Source of the DNA: CAVXAE01 sp044225565
Lineage (GTDB): Bacteria > Pseudomonadota > Gammaproteobacteria > Steroidobacterales > Steroidobacteraceae
Assembly (NCBI GenBank): GCA_044225565.1
Contig: JBGAIL010000013.1
Coordinates: 1 to 45,051 of the forward strand
Length of the DNA: 45,051 bases
Direction: 5' to 3'
The notes beneath the pieces were generated by a model. It ran no database searches and was not told where the DNA came from. It was given only the letters and a program-made list of their open reading frames with translations. Below are positions 30,694 through 38,238 of the stretch, piece after piece. Both the position numbers and the translations under genes were made by a program. How positions within the stretch are numbered: position 1 is the first letter of the stretch; the number at the start of each line of letters is the position of its first letter.

Positions 30694-32617
30694 CGTCAGG
30701 CGCCCGATAGACCACCAGCACCGGCCAGCGCGGGCCGCCTGCGTAGGGCACGGCCGTCGCACCCTGCGGCTTGCCGCCCGTGAGCACCTGAGCGCCCGTG
30801 GTGAGCAGCTTCGTGCCACCGGCGATGATGTTCGAGCCGGTGGCCAGCAGGCCGGACTCGGTCGGCACCGCCGTCGCCTCTCCCGAAAGCAGCCCGGAGA
30901 AGCGCCGCAGGCCGTCGATGTCCGAGACGCCGAGGATCAGCAGCGTATCGCCCGATTCGGCCAGGCGGTTGGCCAGCTCCTGCGCGGCATCGCCGAAGCG
31001 CAGCTCCGTACGCATTTCGAGACCATGCACCGCCTGCGCTTCGGAGCGCGCATCCAGCAGCGCGCGCATGCCTCCCGGGCGCTGGCCATTCGGCGTTTCC
31101 TCGGGAAGCACGTCGACATAGATGGCTTCCGCATGCACGTGACGCAGCAGGCTTGCCGACACCGCGAGCGTGCCGGGGCGGGCATGCTCGTCCACCCAGT
31201 GGATGAGCACGCGCTGTGGCGAAGCGGCCATCGGCGGCAGCACCAGCACTTCGCCGGCGCCGCGCTCGAGCAGGCATTCGATGTCCTTCGCCGCCCTGGG
31301 ATGCGCACCGATGACGGCGGCGCCTGCGAACGCAGCAGGATTGGTTGCCTCCGCTCCAGCACCCAGCTCGGCATCCGCCTGGCGTTGCCCGCACAGGTTG
31401 GCCTCGATGCGCGTGGCGACGCGGGTTTTCATGCGCGTGGCCAACTCCATGAGGAGCGGCTGACGGCTCAGGCGTTCGGCGTCCGGCCCGGTGGGGCCGC
31501 AGGCGGTGAAACTGGACAGCGGTGTGGGCAGCACGTGAACGCTCCGCACGCCGATGATCACGTCCTGGCCGGGTTTCACCGGCATGGAGCGCTGCTCGTG
31601 CTGGGTGCGCGTCACTTCGAGGAACGCGCCGCCGCCCGAGCTGCTGTGTGTGGCGAGCTGCGCTTCCTCGGAACGGTGATTGACCCGCACGCGCAGGCGC
31701 TCCAGCGCGCCGGTGAACACCATCTCTTCGACGATGCCCTGTGCGAGATAGCGTGAGCCGAGCATCTCGCGCGACGGCGCGAGCTCCACTTCTTCCGGCC
31801 GCACCACGGCGACCACTTCGTGCTCGCGGCCGCCTCCCTGGCGGCGCTCCGGCGTGTGCGATTCGTAAGGCGCATTGGCGCTGAACTGGATCAGGGCGAG
31901 GAGCAGGTTCGCGGCACCGAGGAACGTGGCGACGAAGCGCGTGGCGGGCCTCGCGTAGAGCTCGTCGGGCCGGCCGATCTCGAGCAGGCGGCCGAGGTTC
32001 ATCACGCCGATGCGGTCTGCGAGGGCGAAGGCCTCCTCCTGATCGTGCGTCACGAGCACGGTAGTGATGCCGAGCTCGCGTTGCACCTGGCGGATGGTCC
32101 GCCGCAACTCTTCGCGGATCTTGGCGTCCAGTGCGCCGAAGGGCTCGTCGAGCAGCAGCACCTCGGGCTTGTGGGCGAGCGCGCGCGCCACGGCCACTCG
32201 CTGTTGCTGGCCACCCGAGAGCTGCGTGGGCAGGCGCTCGTCCATGCCTTCCAGCGACACGAGCTTCAGCATTTCCTGGCGACGCTTGCGGCGTTCCGCC
32301 GCCTTGACGCGGCGTACGCGGAGGCCGAATTCGATGTTGTCGGCCACGGTCATGTGGCGGAACAGGGCGTAGTTCTGGAACACCAGGCCCACCCCGCGGT
32401 CGCGGGCGCCGATGTGCGTGACATCCCGCCCGTGCAGGGAGATCCGGCCGTGATCCACGCCGGTGAGACCGGCTATGGCCCGCAGCAGGGTGCTCTTGCC
32501 GCTGCCGCTGGGGCCGAGGAGCACGAAGAACTCGCCGTCTCCGATATCCACGGAGACGTCGTTGACGACGGGGAGGCCTTGGTACCGTTTGGTGACCTGG
32601 TCGAGGACGATGGACAT
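30686..32617 (-). CDS. cysA: Sulfate ABC transporter ATPase CysA with C-terminal universal-stress-protein-like extension
   Basis: The 643-aa protein begins with an ABC ATPase: Walker A GPSGSGKST (35-43), signature LSGGQQQR (133-140), Walker B VLLLDEP (153-159) and H191. A regulatory region containing VVRPEEVEL follows to about residue 365, where ordinary CysA (about 350 aa) would end. Residues about 428-462 (AAVIGAHPRAAKDIECLL then GEVLVLPP) resemble the end of one UspA fold, and about 469-640 look like a second (RVLIHWVDEHARPGTLAVSA; LLILGVSD; PVLVVYR). The frame is continuous and the stop overlaps the cysT start, so the fusion seems real. A nucleotide- or stress-sensing role for the extension is inference. 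Confidence 0.88.
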   Translation of the reverse strand: MSIVLDQVTKRYQGLPVVNDVSVDIGDGEFFVLLGPSGSGKSTLLRAIAGLTGVDHGRISLHGRDVTHIGARDRGVGLVFQNYALFRHMTVADNIEFGLRVRRVKAAERRKRRQEMLKLVSLEGMDERLPTQLSGGQQQRVAVARALAHKPEVLLLDEPFGALDAKIREELRRTIRQVQRELGITTVLVTHDQEEAFALADRIGVMNLGRLLEIGRPDELYARPATRFVATFLGAANLLLALIQFSANAPYESHTPERRQGGGREHEVVAVVRPEEVELAPSREMLGSRYLAQGIVEEMVFTGALERLRVRVNHRSEEAQLATHSSSGGGAFLEVTRTQHEQRSMPVKPGQDVIIGVRSVHVLPTPLSSFTACGPTGPDAERLSRQPLLMELATRMKTRVATRIEANLCGQRQADAELGAGAEATNPAAFAGAAVIGAHPRAAKDIECLLERGAGEVLVLPPMAASPQRVLIHWVDEHARPGTLAVSASLLRHVHAEAIYVDVLPEETPNGQRPGGMRALLDARSEAQAVHGLEMRTELRFGDAAQELANRLAESGDTLLILGVSDIDGLRRFSGLLSGEATAVPTESGLLATGSNIIAGGTKLLTTGAQVLTGGKPQGATAVPYAGGPRWPVLVVYRAPDGE

Positions 32618-32989
32618 GGGGCGGCAATGCTACCGGCGCAGGGGAGGTCCGTCAGCCGAGGGTTGGCCATAAGCGGTTACAAAGTGGTTACGAGGTGTGG
32701 GGGAATCGCGTCGTATGTATGTAAAAGCGGGCGCAATCAGAGAGATGGCGCAACGGAGGCTGGCGGGAGCCAGTGCGCAGGTGGGCGCGGTGCCACCCGG
32801 GCCACCCCGCACCCACACCTCTGCCGATATGCCGACGGTTTGCCCCCGGCATCTGCGACTACACATGACCGCAACGGCCAGCCGGCAGATGTCACCGTGC
32901 GCTGTAGGTTTCTCGTGGCGGTAGGTTGAAGGAGGTTTTGCGACGACGTCGAGGCCCATCGCGCTTACGCGAACGCCAGCGTCTTCAGC
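32618..32989. other. Intergenic region upstream of cysA, end of the island
   Basis: The 372 bp between the cysA start and the ybeD stop hold no frame with a believable protein. The part near cysA carries the PhoB-box-like repeat at 32676-32693. The rest shows only a distant CATCTGC/GCAGATG inverted pair and no recognisable gene. In E. coli lipB would follow ybeD at this position; here it does not. Confidence 0.5.
32676..32693 (-). promoter_or_regulatory. PhoB-box-like direct repeat upstream of the cysA operon
   Basis: Read on the minus strand, TCGTAAC-CACT-TTGTAAC is a pair of 7-mers at 11-bp spacing, with GTAAC conserved in both halves, like the porin-promoter element. It lies about 60 bp before the cysA ATG. 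A weak TATGGC follows as a possible -10. Confidence 0.45.
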
Positions 32990-33298
32990 TCAAAGCACCA
33001 TCAACGCCAGCTCGCACGCCGCCAGCTCGGAAGCCAGAGCCGTCACCTGCTCACGGCTCTGCGCCACGATGACGTAAGAGATGGAGAGGAAATTGCCCTT
33101 CTCGCTCATCCGCTCCGTCATCCGGCTGGGATCCAGGTCGGGAGCGTGCTTGAGCATGATGGCGTGCACGCGCGCACGGAACTCGTCCGAAGGCCGGCCG
33201 AGCACCTTGATCGGATAATCCGTCGGGAACTGCAGCGGGCTCTCCTGCGGGCTCGGGCCGCTCCCGTTGCCGTTCCCCGTCCCATCCCCGCCGCTCAC
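32990..33298 (-). CDS. ybeD: DUF493 family protein YbeD
   Basis: The 102-aa protein matches the small ACT-like DUF493 family, with LQFPTDYPIKVLGRPSDEF, SEKGNFLSISYVIVAQSREQ and ELAACELALMVL at the C-terminus. The family is often encoded between dacA and lipB and its role is not firmly known. The start is GTG at 33298 overlapping the aminotransferase stop by 4 bp (GTGA). Before the conserved part there is a Gly/Asn/Ser-rich leader of about 20 residues. Confidence 0.9.
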   Translation of the reverse strand: MSGGDGTGNGNGSGPSPQESPLQFPTDYPIKVLGRPSDEFRARVHAIMLKHAPDLDPSRMTERMSEKGNFLSISYVIVAQSREQVTALASELAACELALMVL

Positions 33299-34167
33299 CA
33301 AGGCTCTCCCGCCAGCTCCTGCTTGTAGCGGTCGAAGCATTCACGCAGGCGGCGCCACACCGGGCCGACCTTGCCGCTGCCTACCGGCTTGCCGTCCAGC
33401 TGCGTCACTGGCAGCACTTCACGAGTGGCCGAGGCGAGCCAGATCTCCTCGGCGGCGCGCAGCTCGGACTCGCTGATGGGCACGCTTCGATGCGGGATGC
33501 GCGCACGTTCCGCCAGCTCTTCGATCGCTCCGCGCGTGATGCTCGGCAGGATGCGGCGCGAATGGGGTGGTGTCCGCAATTCGCCATCGACGACCACGTG
33601 CACGGCGGACGAAGACGCTTCGATGAGCTCGCCGTCCTCGAGCAGGATGGTCTCCACGGCCTTCGCATCCACGGACAGCTGACGCAGCAGCACGTTCGCC
33701 AGCAGCGAAGTGGACTTGATGTCGCAGCGCTTCCAGCGCGTATCGATGGCGGTGATGCACGCTGCGCCGTCCTCCAGCACGGTGGGTGCGACGGCCGGGA
33801 ACGGCGCACAGAAAGCGAACACCGTACGCGGAATATCTGGCAAAGGCGCGTGATTGCGGCCGCGCTCCACGCCCCGCGTGACCTGCCAGTAGACGTATTG
33901 CTCGCCGCCGCCGTTGCGTTTGATCAGCGAGCCGATGATCTCGCGCCACTCCTCACGAGTGTGCGGGTCTGGCATGCGGATCTCGGCGAGGCTGCGCGTC
34001 ATGCGGTCGCAGTGCGCGCCGAAACGGAAGGGTCTGCCGGCGTACACCGGCATTACTTCGTAGGCGGCGTCAGAATAGAGGAAGGCGCGATCGAACGGGG
34101 AGATGCGCGCGTCTTCCCACGGCGTGCAGGCGCCGTTGAGATAACAAATGGGCAGCGGCTCGGCCAT
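33295..34167 (-). CDS. dat: D-amino-acid (D-alanine) aminotransferase
   Basis: The 290-aa class IV aminotransferase has the PLP-lysine region RWKRCDIKSTSLLANVL, with the lysine at about residue 151. Family features include the N-terminal FLYSDAAYEVMPVY, the middle EASSSAVHVVVDGEL and the C-terminal EIWLASATREVLPV. D-alanine transaminase links D-Ala with D-Glu for peptidoglycan, which fits its place between dacA and ybeD in a cell-wall cluster. A branched-chain aminotransferase is the alternative, but the sequence around the lysine is closer to Dat. It overlaps ybeD by 4 bp. Confidence 0.88.
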   Translation of the reverse strand: MAEPLPICYLNGACTPWEDARISPFDRAFLYSDAAYEVMPVYAGRPFRFGAHCDRMTRSLAEIRMPDPHTREEWREIIGSLIKRNGGGEQYVYWQVTRGVERGRNHAPLPDIPRTVFAFCAPFPAVAPTVLEDGAACITAIDTRWKRCDIKSTSLLANVLLRQLSVDAKAVETILLEDGELIEASSSAVHVVVDGELRTPPHSRRILPSITRGAIEELAERARIPHRSVPISESELRAAEEIWLASATREVLPVTQLDGKPVGSGKVGPVWRRLRECFDRYKQELAGEPW

Positions 34168-34217
34168 CGGACGGCCTTATCGGGCGCGCCGGCGCGGAAG
34201 GAGGTGCGCGCTCCGGC

Positions 34218-35181
34218 TCATTTGAACCAGAGGGCGACGCTGTCGATCATGGTGGTCCACCAGCCCGCCTGCGGCACGGCTTTCGCCGGCACCAGCGCCG
34301 ATTTGCCGACGACCGTGCCGGTGGAGTCGGTGATGGTGATCTCGCCCACCGCCTTGCCGGCCGCGAGCGGCGCGACGAGCGGCTCGTTCAGCCGGATGGT
34401 GGTCTTGAGGCTCGCCGCCTGGCCGCGCGGCACCGTGGCGAACAGGTTGACCGGCACGATCATCGGCACGGTCTCCTCCTCGGACTTGTAGACCCGGGGC
34501 GTCGCGATGACGTCGCCTTTGGCTTTGAGCTTCGTGGTCTCGTAGAACGTGTAGCCGTACGAGAGCAGCGCGGCGTTCGCCGACTCGCGCGCCTTGATGG
34601 AAGGCGTGCCCATCACCACGGAGATGAGCCTCATGTCGCCGCGCTTCGCCGAGGCCGCGAGGCAGTAGCCGGCCGAAGAAGTGTGGCCGGTCTTGATGCC
34701 GTCCACCGTCGGGTCGCGCCACAGCAGGCCGTTGCGGTTCTGCTGCTTGATGTTGTGATAGGTGTATTCCTTCTCCGCGAAGATCCTGTACTGCTCGGGG
34801 AAGTCTCGGATCAGCGCCTGCGAGAGCCTCGCGATGTCGCGCGCGGTGGTGTAGTGCTGCGGTGCGGGACTCGGTGGAGTCCTTGCCCTGGCGCCAGGCC
34901 TTCTCGCTGATCGGCACGTCCGTGTCCATGGTGGCGCGCTTCTCGCGCATGGCGTCGAAGGCGACGTACACCGTCATCACCTTCGTGATGCTGGCCGGCT
35001 CGACCCGCTGGTCGGGCAACTGCTCGGCGAGCACGCGCCCGCTGTCGTAGTCCATCAGGATGTAGGAACGCGAATCGACGGCCGGAGGCTTCGGGATGGG
35101 CGTGGCCGCAAGGGCGGCGGAGCCCGGCAACACGAGCGCGGCGAGCAGCAGGAAGGGAGCGAAGCGGGACTGGGCGGTCAT
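34218..35181 (-). pseudogene. dacA: D-alanyl-D-alanine carboxypeptidase (PBP5/6 family) with an out-of-frame internal deletion
   Basis: ATG at 35181 opens a signal peptide (cleavage near ALAA) and a normal DacA start with the active-site SITK (S64-K67) and ISEKAWRQGKDSTESR. At about 34860-34864 the sequence jumps, in a different frame, to QHYTTARDIARL and then continues with NRNGLLWRDPTVDGIKTGHT (active-site KTG) to the normal C-terminal amphipathic anchor ending at 34218. Roughly 190 bp are missing, encoding the SGN motif and its neighbourhood. All the remaining sequence is undamaged. As written, the product would lose one of three catalytic motifs and the reading frame. Confidence 0.85.
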
Positions 35182-35245
35182 CCTCGTGGTTCCTCGAAAG
35201 CAGTCTGGCGAAGAGCCGGGGATTCTAGCAGGCAATGGCCTCGTC

Positions 35246-36067
35246 TCAGTCGGTGGCCAGTCGCGCGTCGCGGATGCCCAGCGCGTTGAGGCGGCTCACC
35301 AGGGAATCGAACTCGCGCACGCTGGCCACAGGGCCCACGCGTACGCGGTAGAGCACAGGCTTGCCGTCCGGCCGTGAGGCCGTGGTGACGTTGGTGAGGC
35401 CGGCGGCGCGCAGGCGCTCCACCAGGCGTTCGGCGTTCCTGGGATCGGAGAAGGCGCCGGCCTGCACGTAAAGCTGCTGCGGAGGCTGTTCGGCGCTTCG
35501 CGTGATGGGATCGGGCTGGCCGGGGATCAGCGCACGCACCTCCACCATGGAGGTGCCCTCGCGCAGCATGTCCAGGTGGTGCGCTGCCGTGTACGAGAGG
35601 TCGATGATGCGGTTCGCCACGAAGGGGCCGCGGTCATTGATGCGCACGACCACGCTCTTGCCGTTCCTGAGATTGGTGACGCGCGCGTAGGCCGGCAGCG
35701 GCAGGGTCTTGTGCGCGGCCGTCATGGCGTACATGTCGTATTTCTCGCCCATGGAGGTGAGCTCGCCGTGGAAGGTGGGCCCGTACCAGGAGGCGATGCC
35801 TTTCTCGACGTAACCCTCGGCGCTCTGCATCACGGCGTAGCGCTTGCCCAGCACCTCGTAGAACGGCGGATTGCCACGCTTGCTCCGCGGCTCCACTTTC
35901 GGCACCGCGTCGGGGATCTTCGAGACGTCGGGCCTGACGGGCCCTGTCGGGGAGGGCGTCTGGGGAACGCGTTGAGGAGGCGGCTCCGGCGTGCGCTTCG
36001 GCGAAGTCGAGCAGGCCGCCAGCGCCACGCAGCCGCACACCATCGGGAAGAGGAGCGCGCGATTCAT
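35246..36067 (-). CDS. rlpA: Septal-ring lytic transglycosylase RlpA
   Basis: The 273-aa lipoprotein has a signal peptide with lipobox LAACST, a proline-rich linker (about residues 24-50), and the RlpA double-psi beta-barrel with GIASWYGPTFHGELTSMGE and the catalytic-region VRINDRGPFV. A C-terminal SPOR domain at about 195-270 starts with QLYVQAGAFSD. RlpA cleaves denuded glycan strands in Pseudomonas. The ATG overlaps the mltB stop by 4 bp. Confidence 0.96.
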   Translation of the reverse strand: MNRALLFPMVCGCVALAACSTSPKRTPEPPPQRVPQTPSPTGPVRPDVSKIPDAVPKVEPRSKRGNPPFYEVLGKRYAVMQSAEGYVEKGIASWYGPTFHGELTSMGEKYDMYAMTAAHKTLPLPAYARVTNLRNGKSVVVRINDRGPFVANRIIDLSYTAAHHLDMLREGTSMVEVRALIPGQPDPITRSAEQPPQQLYVQAGAFSDPRNAERLVERLRAAGLTNVTTASRPDGKPVLYRVRVGPVASVREFDSLVSRLNALGIRDARLATD

Positions 36068-37089
36068 TTCGGTGCGGCAGGTGAGGGCAGGCTGCGCACG
36101 CGCGCCGCGACCGCCTCTGCGAGATCGCTCACGGCCATCGCGTAGCGGGCGCTGCGGTTGTAGCGGGTGATGACGTAGAAATTGTTGAAACCCACGCGGT
36201 AGGCCGGCCCGTCGCGCTGCTCCGCGGAGATGAGCACCGCCCTGGTGTCCTGCGGCAGGGGCAGGTCCACCTGCACGCCGGTGGCGTTGAGACTGGCGAG
36301 CGTCTCGTTGAGCTCGAGGTTCTTCGGGTTGATCTGGAACACCGGATCGGGCGCCAGCTTCGCATCGACGACGACCGGGCCACCGGTCTGCCAGCCGTGC
36401 TCGCGGAAATAATTCGCCACGCTCGCGAAGACGTCGGGCCACGCAGCCCACAGGTCCCGCACTCCGTCGTCGTTGCCGTCCTCGGCGTAGCGCCGATAGC
36501 TCGATGGCATGAACTGCGGCGCGCCCATCGCGCCCGCGTACGAGCCGGTGACGGCGAGCGTGTCGAGCTTGTTCTCGCGCGCGAGGACGATGAATTCCTC
36601 GAGCTCCTTGCGGAAGAATTCCGAGCGCGGGGGGTAGTCGAACGCCAGCGTGGCGAGCGCGTCGATCACCCGGAACCGGCCCATGATGCGCCCGTAGTAG
36701 GTCTCGACGCCGATGATGGCCACGATGTACTCGGGCGGCACGCCGTGCTGCGCGGCGATGCGCTCGAGCGGCTCGCGGTTGTCCTGCCAGAACTGCGCGC
36801 CGCGCGAGATGCGCTCTTCGGTGAGGAAGCGCTCGCGGTACTGCCACCACGGCGACACCTTCTCCGCGGGCTTCGTCATCAGCTCGATGATCTTCGGCTG
36901 CGGAGCGGCCTTCCTCATGAGCTGCCGCACCGCCGCCGTCTTCATGGAGTTGCGCTTGGCGACTTCCGCGATGAACCCGCGGATCTCGGGGCGCGTGAGG
37001 TCGAAACGCGCGGGAGGGGTGGCATTCGGCGCAGCGCCCGCGGGCACGAGCGTGGAAAAGGCGATGAGAGCGAGGGCGCGCCGGATCAA
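36064..37089 (-). CDS. mltB: Membrane-bound lytic murein transglycosylase B
   Basis: The 341-aa protein is a family 3 lytic transglycosylase that cleaves peptidoglycan with 1,6-anhydro product formation. It has a signal peptide, AIIGVETYYGR with the catalytic glutamate, GAMGAPQFMPSSYRRYA and DLWAAWPDVFASVANYF. No lipobox is evident, so it may be soluble periplasmic. The start is uncertain: TTG at 37089 is given. A CTG at 37098 overlaps the mrdB stop as CTGA and would add three residues; there is no ATG or GTG nearby. Confidence 0.93.
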   Translation of the reverse strand: MIRRALALIAFSTLVPAGAAPNATPPARFDLTRPEIRGFIAEVAKRNSMKTAAVRQLMRKAAPQPKIIELMTKPAEKVSPWWQYRERFLTEERISRGAQFWQDNREPLERIAAQHGVPPEYIVAIIGVETYYGRIMGRFRVIDALATLAFDYPPRSEFFRKELEEFIVLARENKLDTLAVTGSYAGAMGAPQFMPSSYRRYAEDGNDDGVRDLWAAWPDVFASVANYFREHGWQTGGPVVVDAKLAPDPVFQINPKNLELNETLASLNATGVQVDLPLPQDTRAVLISAEQRDGPAYRVGFNNFYVITRYNRSARYAMAVSDLAEAVAARVRSLPSPAAPK

Positions 37090-37094
37090 AATGC

Positions 37095-38234
37095 TCAGGA
37101 CCCGATGAGTTTCCGGTGGGAATACAGCGACATGAGAATACCGAAGCCGGCCAGCAGGGTCACCATCGAGGTGCCTCCGTAGCTCACGAGCGGCAGCGGC
37201 ACGCCGACCACCGGCAGCAGCCCGCTCACCATGCCCGTATTGATGAACACGTACACGAAGAACGTGAGCGCGAGGCTGCCGGCCAGCAGCCTCGCGAACG
37301 TGTCCTGGGTCTGCATGGCGAGCCACAGCGCGCGGCCGACCACGAAGAGGTACAGCAGCAGCAGGATTCCGAGCCCCAGCAGGCCGAACTCCTCGCCGAT
37401 CACGGCGAACACGAAGTCCGTGGTGCTCTCGGGAAGGAACTCGAGCTGCGCCTGGCTGCCGTTCATCCAGCCCTTGCCGAACACGCCGCCCGAGCCGATG
37501 GCGATCTGCGACTGGATGATGTGATAGCCCGCGCCCAACGGGTCGGTCTGCGGATCGAGGAACGTGAGCACGCGCTGGCGCTGATAGTCGTGCAGGAAGC
37601 CCCAGCCCACCCATGCGCCGATGCCGGCGAGCGCCGCCAGGGCCGCGATGATGCGCATCTGCAGGCCGGCCATGAGCACCACGAGGCCGCCGGCGATGGT
37701 GATGAGCACGCCGGTTCCGAGGTCCGGCTGCAGCACCACCAGCACCACGGGAGCGAAGATGAGCGCAGCGACGATGAGGAGATGCTTGGCGCTCGGCGGC
37801 AGCGGCCGCTCGTGCAGGAACCACGCGCACACCATCGGCACCGCGACCTTCATGATCTCGGAAGGCTGGAAGCGGATGAATCCCAGGTCCAGCCAGCGCT
37901 GCGCGCCCTTGCCGATGTAGCCCGTGACGTCGACCACGATGAGCAGGACGAGCCCGAGCCCGTAGAGCCAGGGCGAGGTGCGGCGCAGGAAGTTGGGATT
38001 CACCTGTGCCAGCACCAGCATCGCGACGATGCCCATGCCGAGGCGCATTCCCGCGCGCCTGACGCTGACCAGGTCCTGCCCGGAGGAGCTGTACAGCACG
38101 ATGAGGCCGTACACCGCGATGAGCGCGAGGCCGATGAGCAGCGGCCCGTCCATCTTGAGGGCGAGCAGCATGCGCGCCGTGCCGGTGACGGTGCGGCGCG
38201 CGCGGGATTCGGAGCTGACTTCCTCGTAGATCAT
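37095..38234 (-). CDS. mrdB: Peptidoglycan glycosyltransferase RodA
   Basis: The 379-aa SEDS-family protein polymerises glycan strands together with PBP2 in the elongasome. About ten hydrophobic segments are present. Characteristic stretches are GAQRWLDLGFIRFQPSEIMK, QPDLGTGVLI, the periplasmic loop with FLPESTTDFVFAVIGEEFGL, and PLVSYGGTSMV near the C-terminus. It lies 4 bp after mrdA. Confidence 0.97.
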   Translation of the reverse strand: MIYEEVSSESRARRTVTGTARMLLALKMDGPLLIGLALIAVYGLIVLYSSSGQDLVSVRRAGMRLGMGIVAMLVLAQVNPNFLRRTSPWLYGLGLVLLIVVDVTGYIGKGAQRWLDLGFIRFQPSEIMKVAVPMVCAWFLHERPLPPSAKHLLIVAALIFAPVVLVVLQPDLGTGVLITIAGGLVVLMAGLQMRIIAALAALAGIGAWVGWGFLHDYQRQRVLTFLDPQTDPLGAGYHIIQSQIAIGSGGVFGKGWMNGSQAQLEFLPESTTDFVFAVIGEEFGLLGLGILLLLYLFVVGRALWLAMQTQDTFARLLAGSLALTFFVYVFINTGMVSGLLPVVGVPLPLVSYGGTSMVTLLAGFGILMSLYSHRKLIGS

Positions 38235-38238
38235 GCGC

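Noticed and set aside
32840..32900. CATCTGC/GCAGATG pair as a hairpin or attachment site
   Set aside because: It is only 7 bp with a loop of nearly 40 bases, and no integrase gene is nearby.
32630..32959. Possible small genes in the gap upstream of cysA
   Set aside because: The frames on both strands show no motif, no convincing ribosome site and a low-complexity composition.
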